Source: Novipirellula artificiosorum (GTDB taxonomy: Bacteria; Planctomycetota; Planctomycetia; Pirellulales; Pirellulaceae). From it: a DNA stretch of 64,000 nucleotides. Location of the stretch: positions 909,851 to 973,850 of the forward strand of contig NZ_SJPV01000002.1 of assembly GCF_007860135.1 (NCBI RefSeq), given 5' to 3'. A model generated the notes under the pieces. It had not been told where the DNA came from. It did no database searches and saw nothing but the letters and a program-made list of their open reading frames with translations. The translations under genes and the position numbers were made by a program. How positions within the stretch are numbered: position 1 is the stretch's first letter; each line of letters opens with the position of its first letter. This document shows positions 8,610-16,129 of this stretch, piece by piece.

Positions 8610-9812
8610 CTATTTGCGATTTCTCCACTGCGGATACTCACGTTCCAAGAGAGCCTGAGGCCAAGTGCCATACCAAGCGGTGCCAGTTCTTCGTTCGCGT
8701 TCGATCGAAGCCAATTCGTACTTCTTGATCCCATCGCGTCCGGCAAAGACGGGGCGATCGGTCTCGATTTCATAGTGCCTTGCCCAAATCGGTTTTCCAT
8801 TCGGATCCTGAATGACAACGACATCGATGTCCGTATCGTGACGCAGGAAAGATTCTCGGGTCGACTTGACCTTCTCGATTCGAAGGTTGGTTAGACGAAC
8901 GGTCTTGAGCCATGCAATTGCCGAATCAACCGATTCATTCACTTCGTCGGACGGTGAAGCATCACGCATCAGAAATCGAACGATCTCAGTCGTCTCTTGC
9001 GGACAGAGGGAAGCCAGCTCAAACGTGCGTGCTGGCTGTGGCTGGAAGGTTTCCTCGTGATGTTGTTGGCACCAACCGGTTCGCTTGCCATTGCGTTGAA
9101 TCTGACAACGCAAAATGCAGTCGATTCCACTCGCAACCGCTCGGCGAGCTTGTTGGCGTCGATCATCGTCGAGCCATGCAAAGTGCTTGGCGCCTTCGGC
9201 AGCATCCTGCAAGACATTCAAGATCCCCATCATGACGCCATCATTGAAAGTGATATGCGCATGATAGCTGTTCGGTTTGGGGAAGCGCTGAGGAAAACCT
9301 CCATGAGCGTATTGAGATCTGAGGATAAAGTCGAACCCGCTCTGACACGCGTTTCGCCATCTTGGATCATTGACTTGCGATACGGCACGAGCCAGATAGG
9401 CGACTTGAGAATGGAGATTACCGTTGTCATACGACGTGTCGTCGTTGTCTCTTGTGGCAATCACTTGGGCACGTTGGTTTGCAGTCAGCACGGCAGTCAT
9501 GTCATAGTCTTTTGGCCAGCCACCATTGCTGCGTTGAAAGAGCAGAATATTGTTGACGATCTCGCGCACCTGCTCAGGGCGATACGAAGGCTGGTCTTTT
9601 TCCACTTGGATAAAGCGTGACTCGTCGCGCAGGTCGCGCCAGTGATGAATGCAACTGCCAAAAGGCGATAGATCGATCGGTTCTAGGTGAGAAGCCTTTT
9701 CGGATTTGAGCGGACCCTTGGGGCCGGTTGGACCCTCGGCACATGCCTGGTCAAGCGCGGCAGCGAATGAACCACAAGCCATGGCGACGAGTGCAATCAG
9801 TTTCGCGTTCAT
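8610..9812 (-). CDS. Secreted pectate lyase, PL10 type
   Basis: 400 residues with a Sec signal peptide (MNAKLIALVAMACGSFAAAL, cleavage near ACA-EG). The body matches polysaccharide lyase family 10 (PelA/Pel10): ILLFQRSNGGWPKDYD, DNDDTSYDNGNLHSQVAYLA, SQYAHGGFPQRFP, the catalytic-region TFNDGVMMGILNVL, GWCQQHHEETFQPQPART, and the C-terminal YELASIERERRTGTAWYGTW block. It should cleave polygalacturonate by calcium-dependent beta-elimination outside the cell. The length fits a single catalytic domain with a short linker. It is flanked by repeats rather than a polysaccharide-utilisation locus. Confidence 0.9.
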   Translation of the reverse strand: MNAKLIALVAMACGSFAAALDQACAEGPTGPKGPLKSEKASHLEPIDLSPFGSCIHHWRDLRDESRFIQVEKDQPSYRPEQVREIVNNILLFQRSNGGWPKDYDMTAVLTANQRAQVIATRDNDDTSYDNGNLHSQVAYLARAVSQVNDPRWRNACQSGFDFILRSQYAHGGFPQRFPKPNSYHAHITFNDGVMMGILNVLQDAAEGAKHFAWLDDDRRQQARRAVASGIDCILRCQIQRNGKRTGWCQQHHEETFQPQPARTFELASLCPQETTEIVRFLMRDASPSDEVNESVDSAIAWLKTVRLTNLRIEKVKSTRESFLRHDTDIDVVVIQDPNGKPIWARHYEIETDRPVFAGRDGIKKYELASIERERRTGTAWYGTWPQALLEREYPQWRNRK

Positions 9813-9938
9813 ACAGGCAATCGTTTCGGTTGACGGAAAGGGAGGGCCGTGAAAATAGCATTCTATCCCTTTGCGGTCTCATCATGCATTGCACTCGTAT
9901 TCCGTCTCAGCTTGTTTTGCGGGCAGGCGTTCGAAGTA

Positions 9939-9993
9939 GGGCCGGTTCCCACCGGCCAATTCATTTGAGAGTGTGGCCGGTAGGAAACGGCCC
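9939..9993. repeat. Imperfect 19-bp inverted repeat (hairpin)
   Basis: Arms 9939-9957 and 9975-9993 match at 17 of 19 positions around a 17-base loop. It is GC-rich with no T-run, so it looks like a dispersed palindromic unit rather than a standard terminator. Confidence 0.75.
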
Positions 9994-10114
9994 TTCACGA
10001 AAATTGAGCTGCGGCGGAATACTAGCCCGGGTTATTCATCCATCCAAACCTATTCCCCATAACCCTTTGAATGCAATCAGCTTACATCGGTTGAGTCAAT
10101 AACAGACTGCGCAT

Positions 10115-10185
10115 GTTGGAGTCGCAGGCTTTAGCCGATTCAGCAAGGATCCAGCACGCAATCGGCTAAAGCCTACCACTCCAAC
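10115..10185. repeat. 26-bp inverted repeat (hairpin)
   Basis: Arms 10115-10140 and 10160-10185 match at 24 of 26 positions, loop 19 bases. The core ggctttagccgatt/aatcggctaaagcc is perfect. It ends 4 bases beyond the stop of the HAD gene and may stabilise or end that transcript. Confidence 0.8.
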
Positions 10186-10188
10186 GAA

Positions 10189-10848
10189 TCATCCGGGCTC
10201 GTATGCGGCCAACATGGGGATCAAGTCCGTCAGCGAATCGATGACGACGTTCACCTCATTGCTCCACGAGGGTGAACCCTTTGGAATGTAGCCAACAACC
10301 TGCATTCCCGCAGCAATGCCTGCTCGAACGCCGGCTTCGCTATCTTCCACCACGATGCAACGCGAGGCGTCAACGCCCATTTTCTCGGCCGCGTACAAGA
10401 ACAATGCAGGGTCGGGTTTCCAAGTGTCAATGTCGTACGCACTAAAGCATCGCTCAAGCGGAAAAAAGGAAGCCAGATTCGTGACCTCCAGATTGATGCG
10501 AATCTTTTTGTGAGGCGCGTTCGAGGCAAGGCAAAATGGAAGTTGCATGACCTCCAAAAGCTGGCGGGCACCCGCAATCGGTTGGAGCTGGCGTCGAAGT
10601 TCGATTTCTTGACGGCGGCGGAACTCCTCCGTAAACCCCTCTGGCAAGTTGGCTCCAATTTGCGATTCGATGTAGGCCCGGATCGCTGGCATATCGACGC
10701 CAGCGAACATCGCCAGCGCGTCCGCGAATTGCATCTCAAAACCGAATTCGCCGGCATACTCGACCAGTACGCGCGTGGTGATGGGCTCGCTGTCGACCAG
10801 CGTCCCATCGCAGTCAAAGATAACGACATCAAATTCAGAGGTGATCAC
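10189..10848 (-). CDS. HAD-family phosphatase (beta-phosphoglucomutase/GPH-like)
   Basis: 219 residues of the haloacid dehalogenase superfamily, subfamily IA. Motif I is VVIFDCDGTLVDSEP (Asp nucleophile and Asp+2), motif II is CLASNAPHKK with Ser, motif III is the Lys in DTWKPDPALF, and motif IV is IVVEDSEAGVRAG. A helical cap lies between motifs I and II. It should dephosphorylate or isomerise a small phosphorylated metabolite; the substrate is not predictable. The start is GTG 10848. The hairpin at 10115-10185 covers its stop region. Confidence 0.88.
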   Translation of the reverse strand: MITSEFDVVIFDCDGTLVDSEPITTRVLVEYAGEFGFEMQFADALAMFAGVDMPAIRAYIESQIGANLPEGFTEEFRRRQEIELRRQLQPIAGARQLLEVMQLPFCLASNAPHKKIRINLEVTNLASFFPLERCFSAYDIDTWKPDPALFLYAAEKMGVDASRCIVVEDSEAGVRAGIAAGMQVVGYIPKGSPSWSNEVNVVIDSLTDLIPMLAAYEPG

Positions 10849-10997
10849 GTGGCGTTGGCTGGCTAAAGGAGGATCCCGTGCAGTGAATCGTTAACACTGT
10901 AATGGACTGGGCTCTGGAGTCGAACCGCTTGGGGGCATCGAATTCATCACTGCAAGGTTTGTTTCATTGATCCTGCCGAAGGCATTTCAGCAATGAG

Positions 10998-11025
10998 CCC
11001 CAGATCGCGGATACCGCATCTGGGG
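10998..11025. repeat. Short GC-rich hairpin
   Basis: ccccagatcgcgg (10998-11010) pairs with ccgcatctgggg (11014-11025) with one bulged base. The next 6-base tract is not T-rich, so a terminator role is uncertain. Confidence 0.6.
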
Positions 11026-11048
11026 TTGAGAATGAAAATCAGCTTTTC

Positions 11049-11103
11049 GACCCCGAAGCGGGTCGCAGAGAACGCAGGATGAGCCGCGACGCCCTTCGGG
11101 GTC
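11049..11103. repeat. 18-bp inverted repeat with GGATGAGCC loop
   Basis: Arms 11049-11066 and 11086-11103 match at 16 of 18 positions. The 19-base loop contains GGATGAGCC (11077-11085), the same nonamer found in the hairpins of the dispersed element at 132-140 and 11770-11778. Confidence 0.65.
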
Positions 11104-11150
11104 ATGGTCTCGCGGGTAGGGTCACCCCAGCCAGCCCCTCCCGAGTGGGT

Positions 11151-11273
11151 GGCCTGACGAATCGGTGGGGGTTTGGAGACCGATGGAAAGTAACACCGAT
11201 TCGAGAGTGGTCGTATGGAGCAAGTCAATGGGGTGCCAGGAAACCCTCTCCCTCGCTGCGCTCGACATCTCCC
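11151..11273 (+). repeat. Truncated MITE-like element
   Basis: It starts with ggcctgacgaatcg, the terminal inverted repeat of the element at 18265-18501, and follows that element for about 120 bases at roughly 85 to 90 percent identity by eye. It breaks off at 11273, just before the 340-bp repeat. The right terminal repeat is missing, consistent with insertion or deletion at that junction. Confidence 0.75.
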
Positions 11274-11281
11274 TCTGCGCG

Positions 11282-11621
11282 GCTCGTTGTACCGCGCATC
11301 TCGGGTGCTGTCTAATACATCTGCGGGGTAGGTGACGAGATTTCGCTCTGGTCTTTCGACAAACCGCTGCGAATGATTGTTGCCTTGCGGTTCGCGCTGG
11401 TGCTGCGAACATGGGAAAGCCTGTTGCACGGAGGTGCGGTTCATGGGCGGGGTGGCTCTCGGACTCCTCGGTCAAAAAACCGGCTCATCCGACCGAAACG
11501 CGCGGAACCCAGACTCAAGGTTTTTTGGAGGTATGGCTCCGGTGTCCAATGATCTCTTAGAAAAGAGTCCCCGACGGTCGGTCGTCCGCCGGGAACCGGT
11601 AGCACCCTTGGCGCACCGTCG
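11282..11621 (-). repeat. Dispersed repeat element, copy B (inverted copy of 1-340)
   Basis: Reverse complement of 1-340 with no mismatch that I can see. Base 1 corresponds to 11621 and base 340 to 11282; the match stops at 341/11281. On the far side the identity may continue outside the window on the copy A side. Such long identical inverted copies are substrates for recombination that would flip the intervening genes. Confidence 0.9.
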
Positions 11622-11639
11622 ACCGGGATATCCCTTGTC

Positions 11640-11990
11640 AAGTTGCACCTCTGCAGAGCTCGACTCCGTTTCTACCGGCAACTGCACGATAACCAGTGAA
11701 AATAGCTCCTGCCAGCAATCATGGGACACCGGAGAGATGCCTCGAAAACCTCCTGCGCACGCTTCCGCCGGATGAGCCAAAAAACCTAGGTGCGCAAGAG
11801 CCTCAGTAAGCTTACACCTTCGCAAAAATCGGACAAGCGACGTAGTCCCCCCATCTCCGAGAAGGATAGTATTCGTTGGCTCGAAGGATCTTCCCCCGAG
11901 CGTCCGCGTCAACGTGGTGCTGTGCGAAGAGGTCAATCTTGTAAGTCTTTTTTAATTAACAACTTAAAAACCGGACGACCACGGAATGGG
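11640..11990 (+). repeat. Dispersed repeat element, diverged copy C
   Basis: It shares landmarks with copy A in the same order: a taccgg block, atgggacaccggag (copy A: attggacaccggag), a CCGGATGAGCC motif at 11768-11778, an A/T-run next to it, and the terminal aacttaaaaaccggacgacc. Overall identity is low, so it is an old copy. Here the GGATGAGCC loop is closed by a different stem, 11754-11760 with 11790-11796. It lies head to head with copy B. Confidence 0.55.
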
Positions 11991-12061
11991 TGGGTGATCG
12001 TATCCAGGCTGGCGGTTTTCTTAGGCATGACAGGGCAAACAGCTGTCCACCCATTCCGTGG
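11979..12061. repeat. Perfect 15-bp inverted repeat
   Basis: ccacggaatgggtgg at 11979-11993 and its exact complement at 12047-12061, separated by 53 bases. The same cccattccgtgggag motif appears once near 422-436 at the end of copy A, tying it to that element family. Confidence 0.85.
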
Positions 12062-12244
12062 GAGAGCCCAAGTGTTTTTGACGGTCGAAGCGTTCCGCAG
12101 CCCCAGCGACGCTGGCCGGTCTGGGGCCGGTGTGACTCCCTTTAGCGTCCCGCAAGGATTGCGGTATGATCAGAAAGGAATCGCTGAATTTCCGCCCACC
12201 CCATCGCTACCCCACACCCTGTCAAATATCGGGAGACACCGATC

Positions 12245-13183
12245 ATGCCCATTCATTTTGCATCCCAGTCCCGTCGAACCTTTTTGCGCAGTCTTTCGGC
12301 GGCCGGAACCGTCGCCTTCTTGGCTTCTCACGATCGCGTTTCCGCCGCATCCGAATCAACCCGCTCTCCTGCGATCGACAAGAACCTCATCGCGCTGCTT
12401 TCGGACACCCATATCCCCAGGAACCCCTCGGTCGAGGCGCATGGCGTCAACATGACCGACAACTTGAATGATGTGATTTCGCAAATCAGCAGCCTTTCGG
12501 TTCGTCCCGCGAACCTGTTGATCAACGGCGACTGTGCCTACCTGAAAGGTTTGCCCACGGACTATGCCAATCTGGCGAATTGCCTCGCACCGCTGGATGA
12601 TCTTGGGATTTCGCTTCACGTCACGATGGGCAACCATGACGATCGCACAGCGTTGTACGAAACGTTTAGCGAACAGCGTCCCGCCGCCGCGGCGGTCGCG
12701 AGCAAACACGTCAGTGTGCTGGAATGTGAATTCGTCAATTGGTTCTTGCTCGACACGTTAACGCAAGTCAATGTTGTGACCGGTGAAGTCGGCAACGAGC
12801 AGTTGCAGTGGCTTGCTCGAGAACTTGATGCCCGCCGTGACAAGCCCGCTATCGTGATGGCCCACCATACGCCACAGTACACCGAACCTGAACCGGGGAA
12901 ACCGTGGTCCGGGATCTCGGACACGGCAGCGTTCTTTGACGTCTTGGACAACCGATCGCACGTACGCGGCTTCCTGTATGGCCACAGTCACAAGTGGAAT
13001 GTCGAAGAGCGAAGACATATTAAATTAGTGAACTTGCCACCGGTTGCCTATCTGTTTAGCCAAGGACTGCCCAACGGTTGGGTTTCCGCACGAATGAGCA
13101 ACGATTCGCTTCACCTTGAACTGCAAACGCTTAATCCCAAGCATCCTGACTCGCATCAACAGGTCGAGATTTCATGGAGCTGA
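12245..13183 (+). CDS. Tat-exported metallophosphoesterase
   Basis: 312 residues. The N-terminus (SRRTFLRSLSAAGTVAFLAS) is a twin-arginine signal. The body is a calcineurin-like phosphoesterase: LLSDTHIP (DxH), LINGDCAYL (GD, with Cys after Asp), VTMGNHDDR (GNHD), VMAHHTPQY and FLYGHSHKW (GHxH). These residues bind the two-metal centre. It probably hydrolyses phosphomono- or diesters in the periplasm; the substrate is unknown. The ATG at 12245 gives a normal signal peptide. It stands alone, 63 bases before the antiporter gene on the same strand. Confidence 0.88.
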   Translation: MPIHFASQSRRTFLRSLSAAGTVAFLASHDRVSAASESTRSPAIDKNLIALLSDTHIPRNPSVEAHGVNMTDNLNDVISQISSLSVRPANLLINGDCAYLKGLPTDYANLANCLAPLDDLGISLHVTMGNHDDRTALYETFSEQRPAAAAVASKHVSVLECEFVNWFLLDTLTQVNVVTGEVGNEQLQWLARELDARRDKPAIVMAHHTPQYTEPEPGKPWSGISDTAAFFDVLDNRSHVRGFLYGHSHKWNVEERRHIKLVNLPPVAYLFSQGLPNGWVSARMSNDSLHLELQTLNPKHPDSHQQVEISWS

Positions 13184-13246
13184 AATTGAGGATGGGATGT
13201 GTTGAATGATGACTCTTTTTGAAAGAACACAAGCTTGAGCGAATCG

Positions 13247-14353
13247 ATGTGGGTGGCGTGCCAGTTAACGCTGGGGCTTGCCTGTCTTGTCGGCGGTGGC
13301 GAATTATTGGTTCGCGGTGCGGTAGCGATTGCCGCGACGCTACGGATTTCGCCCTTGGTGATCGGTTTGACGGTGGTAGCCTTTGGCACCAGCGCGCCAG
13401 AACTCGGGGTGAGTTTGCAAGCGGCGATGAGTGGCAACGCAGACGTCGCGGTGGGCAACGTCGTCGGCAGCAACATCATCAATGTTCTATTCATCTTGGG
13501 GGCGGCATCGATCATCACACCGTTGGTCGTTTCAAGTCAATTGGTGCGGCTTGACGTTCCGGTGATGATTGTTTCGTCGATCACCGTTTGGTTCATGGCC
13601 TCCGATGGATCGATTTCACGCGGCGAGGGGCTGCTGCTATTCGGCTCCTTGATCGCCTACATCACCTACTGTATTCGCAAGAGTCGCAGTGAGAATCGAA
13701 ACGCCAAACCAGAATTTGCCGAGGATTTTCCGCATCGACCCGAGTTAGAAAAGGGGCTATCGACCCAGCAATCGCTTCTTTTGAACGTCGCTTTTGTGGT
13801 CGGGGGATTGGTGCTGCTTGGGCTGGGGTCAAAATGGTTGGTCGGCGGGGCAACGACGATCGCGACGGCATTGGGGGTCAGCCAATTAGTGATCGGGTTG
13901 ACAATCGTCGCCATCGGCACTTCGCTTCCGGAAGTCGTGACGTCGATTGTCGCCAGTTACCGTGGCGAACGCGATATTGCGGTAGGAAACGTCGTCGGCA
14001 GCAATATGTTCAATCTGCTCTGCGTTCTCGGTTTGACAGCCACTGTATCGCCGGCAGGCGTGAACGTGGCGTCATCCGCGATCCAATTCGACATTCCGGT
14101 GATGGTTGCCGTCGCCGTCATCTGCTTACCGGTTTTCATGGACGGCAATATCATCCGTCGCTGGGAAGGTGCACTGTTTCTTCTCTACTACGCCACCTAC
14201 AACGCATTCGTTGTCTTCACGGCGAAGAACCCGCTCTCTCCACCACGAGCTTCGCTGCTTCTCACCTGGGTCGTCGTTCCGCTGACGGTCGTTCCCGTGA
14301 TCGTTTCGATCGTAACGCGACGAAAAAAGCGACGGTCGAAAAAAACAAGCTAG
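13247..14353 (+). CDS. Calcium/sodium antiporter, CaCA family (YrbG-like)
   Basis: About 368 residues with ten or more hydrophobic segments arranged as two homologous halves. Each half has the alpha-repeat signature: GLTVVAFGTSAPELGVSLQA with VGNVVGSNIINVLFILG in the first, and GLTIVAIGTSLPEVVTSIVA with VGNVVGSNMFNLLCVLG in the second. These form the ion site of K+-independent Ca2+/Na+ exchangers. A hydrophilic loop near 140-170 separates the halves, and the tail is Lys/Arg-rich. ATG 13247 is preferred; a TTG at 13235 would add four residues. It converges with the C15 peptidase gene across a hairpin. Confidence 0.92.
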   Translation: MWVACQLTLGLACLVGGGELLVRGAVAIAATLRISPLVIGLTVVAFGTSAPELGVSLQAAMSGNADVAVGNVVGSNIINVLFILGAASIITPLVVSSQLVRLDVPVMIVSSITVWFMASDGSISRGEGLLLFGSLIAYITYCIRKSRSENRNAKPEFAEDFPHRPELEKGLSTQQSLLLNVAFVVGGLVLLGLGSKWLVGGATTIATALGVSQLVIGLTIVAIGTSLPEVVTSIVASYRGERDIAVGNVVGSNMFNLLCVLGLTATVSPAGVNVASSAIQFDIPVMVAVAVICLPVFMDGNIIRRWEGALFLLYYATYNAFVVFTAKNPLSPPRASLLLTWVVVPLTVVPVIVSIVTRRKKRRSKKTS

Positions 14354-14381
14354 TGGACCGTCAGCATTAAATTTGGGGGTA

Positions 14382-14440
14382 GTGGATTTCGCCAGAAATC
14401 GGTAACTCAAATGTTCTTAGGGACTTCTGGCGAAGTCCAC
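14382..14440. terminator. Hairpin between convergent genes, possible bidirectional terminator
   Basis: Arms 14382-14397 and 14425-14440 pair over 16 bp with a single G-T position, loop 27 bases. It sits between the stops of two convergent genes. There is no T-run, so this may be a dispersed palindrome that only blocks read-through. Confidence 0.5.
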
Positions 14441-14465
14441 GACGTTCGCTATTGACCCCGCGATG

Positions 14466-15056
14466 CTAAGCGCTGATCACACATTGGTTCAGTTGTTCGA
14501 CAATCATCGCCAACGCCGCACTCACCATCGGTGTGCTCATACTGGCTAAGCGTTCGCCGTCGCGCGCGACTTGGGCGGGGGAAAGCGGCAGATGAATGAA
14601 TGCGCTTTGAGTTCGCATCCCAAACGAACGCGAGTAGTGCTGGCTGAGGTACAAGGCGGCGTTGCAAAGGTACGTTCCCGCGTGATGTGAGACCTCGCAG
14701 GGGATTCCCGCATCGACAAGCGAACGCTGACACCGATCGAGCGGCAGTGGGGATCGGTAGGCAGCGGGTGAATTGTCAAGCAAAACGGTGCCGTCGCTGC
14801 GCACGTTCAAACCAATCGACTCGAGCTTGATCAGGGTGGATCCTGGGGATTGGCCAAGATGAATCGCGAGATCGTAGTCGTCCTGCAGATCCTTCTTCAG
14901 CCGTTCGCTCATCCCCGTCAACTCGACCGGATAGCGACGGGTCACGATTTCGGCGTGGCCATCGTACCATCGTGTCAACTCGACGAGCGCTAGCCAGCTA
15001 CTGTTTTCTGGCCACCGATCATACGGCTCGAACGCGGTGAGAAGAACGCGAGTCAC
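14466..15056 (-). CDS. Pyroglutamyl-peptidase I-like (peptidase C15)
   Basis: 196 residues of the C15 cysteine peptidase family, which removes N-terminal pyroglutamate. The catalytic triad can be placed at Glu79 (LIKLES), Cys131 (HHAGTYLCNAALY) and His155 (SAFIHLPLSP), in the family order. LLTAFEPYDRWPENSSW at the start and HLGQSPG are also diagnostic. It is slightly shorter than the usual 215 or so residues. The start is GTG 15056. It converges with the antiporter gene and lies 88 bases downstream of msrB on the same strand. Confidence 0.85.
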   Translation of the reverse strand: MTRVLLTAFEPYDRWPENSSWLALVELTRWYDGHAEIVTRRYPVELTGMSERLKKDLQDDYDLAIHLGQSPGSTLIKLESIGLNVRSDGTVLLDNSPAAYRSPLPLDRCQRSLVDAGIPCEVSHHAGTYLCNAALYLSQHYSRSFGMRTQSAFIHLPLSPAQVARDGERLASMSTPMVSAALAMIVEQLNQCVISA

Positions 15057-15144
15057 AAATCACAATCCACTGAAAAACGATCCGGCGATAAAGGCTGACG
15101 ACCCACAATGATAGTTCACAAAAGGGAGTGGCGGGGCGGAAACC

Positions 15145-15864
15145 TCATTCCTCGGTGATCGTTGGCGGCACTTCTTTACCCTCGGCAATGAACCGCATCG
15201 AGAGGGAATTGACACAATGCCGCGTGTTTTTCGGCGTAAAACGCTCGCCTTCGAACACATGTCCGAGATGCCCGCCGCAATTGTGGCAAACAATTTCGAT
15301 GCGTCGGCCATCGGCATCGGTGTGCCGGTCGACCGCACCGTCGATTTCATCGTCAAAACTGGGCCATCCACAATGGCTCTCGAACTTGGTGTCCGAGCGG
15401 TACAGCGGTGCGTTGCAGCGACGGCAAATGTAGGTTCCCGGATCCTTCGTGGACGTGTACTCGCCGATCCCCGGCGCTTCGGTCCCTTTGTGCAAGATCA
15501 CGCGAGCCTCTTCGGCCGTCAGCGGATTGTAGTTGGCTTTGCTTGCGTTCTCAGAATCGCTCATAGATTCCTTCATGGGTTCCTTCGTGGTTTGCGTTGT
15601 AGTTTGCTCAAGTTCGGCAGCAGGGGCCGCGGTGGTCTCGGCCTGAGGCGGTGCCACGGTCGGTCCAGCGGCCGTTTGCTCGGACAGCGTTCCCGCCGCT
15701 CCGCTGTTTGCTTGACCGTCCGCTCCGGTGGCCCCGTCCGCTCCGGTGGCCCCGTCCGCTCCGGTGGCATTGGTCGACCGCAGCTTGGCGTCACAGCCAA
15801 CGCCCACCAGCGATCCGACAATCAAGAGTAGGCAGACAATTCGCAATCGATTTATTCCTGTCAC
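15145..15864 (-). CDS. msrB: Peptide-methionine (R)-S-oxide reductase, lipoprotein form
   Basis: About 239 residues. After a lipoprotein signal ([17 protein letters not shown] lipobox) comes a low-complexity linker with three GADGAT-type repeats and a Thr/Glu-rich stretch, then a complete MsrB domain. The domain shows two zinc pairs (CRRC, CHNC), [26 protein letters not shown] and the catalytic Cys in [11 protein letters not shown]. It reduces methionine-R-sulfoxide in proteins; the lipobox places it in the envelope. GTG 15864 is chosen because it gives a short signal; the frame is open to ATG 16098, and a TTG at 15894 is also possible. Confidence 0.88.
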   Translation of the reverse strand: MTGINRLRIVCLLLIVGSLVGVGCDAKLRSTNATGADGATGADGATGADGQANSGAAGTLSEQTAAGPTVAPPQAETTAAPAAELEQTTTQTTKEPMKESMSDSENASKANYNPLTAEEARVILHKGTEAPGIGEYTSTKDPGTYICRRCNAPLYRSDTKFESHCGWPSFDDEIDGAVDRHTDADGRRIEIVCHNCGGHLGHVFEGERFTPKNTRHCVNSLSMRFIAEGKEVPPTITEE

Positions 15865-16129
15865 TGGGTCAAGGCGGACAATGCTTCGTCGCAAGTATTC
15901 TATCTTAACCGCCAAGTCTCGTGGCCCCGTCGCCTGGAATCCCAATCGCTTTGGAAATTGCGTTACACTGATTTTGAACCCGCCACGGCTGTTGCCGTAG
16001 GTAGAAGGTTGGTTTTGCGGTGGTTTTTCGGATCCGGCCGGTCGCGGGCATCCATCGCTGGAACCGGTTGCGGGCGAGCCGCGCGACGGAAATCTCATTT
16101 TGACTTCATCTTTTCTGGAAAGCGTTTCT

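Larger units (their letters stand above)
9813..10188. other. Intergenic region with two dispersed-type hairpins
   Basis: 376 bases between two minus-strand genes with no reading frame worth calling. It holds the two hairpins entered next, which probably end transcription from the upstream HAD gene. Confidence 0.6.
10849..12244. other. 1.4-kb repeat cluster without credible genes
   Basis: It contains, in order: a hairpin at 10998-11025; an 18-bp imperfect inverted repeat at 11049-11103 with GGATGAGCC in its loop; a truncated MITE-like copy at 11151-11273; the 340-bp inverted repeat copy B at 11282-11621; a diverged copy of the same element in opposite orientation from about 11640 to 11990; and a perfect 15-bp inverted repeat at 11979-12061. 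Several frames of 60-150 codons are open here but overlap one another across repeat borders, so I leave them out. Confidence 0.75.
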
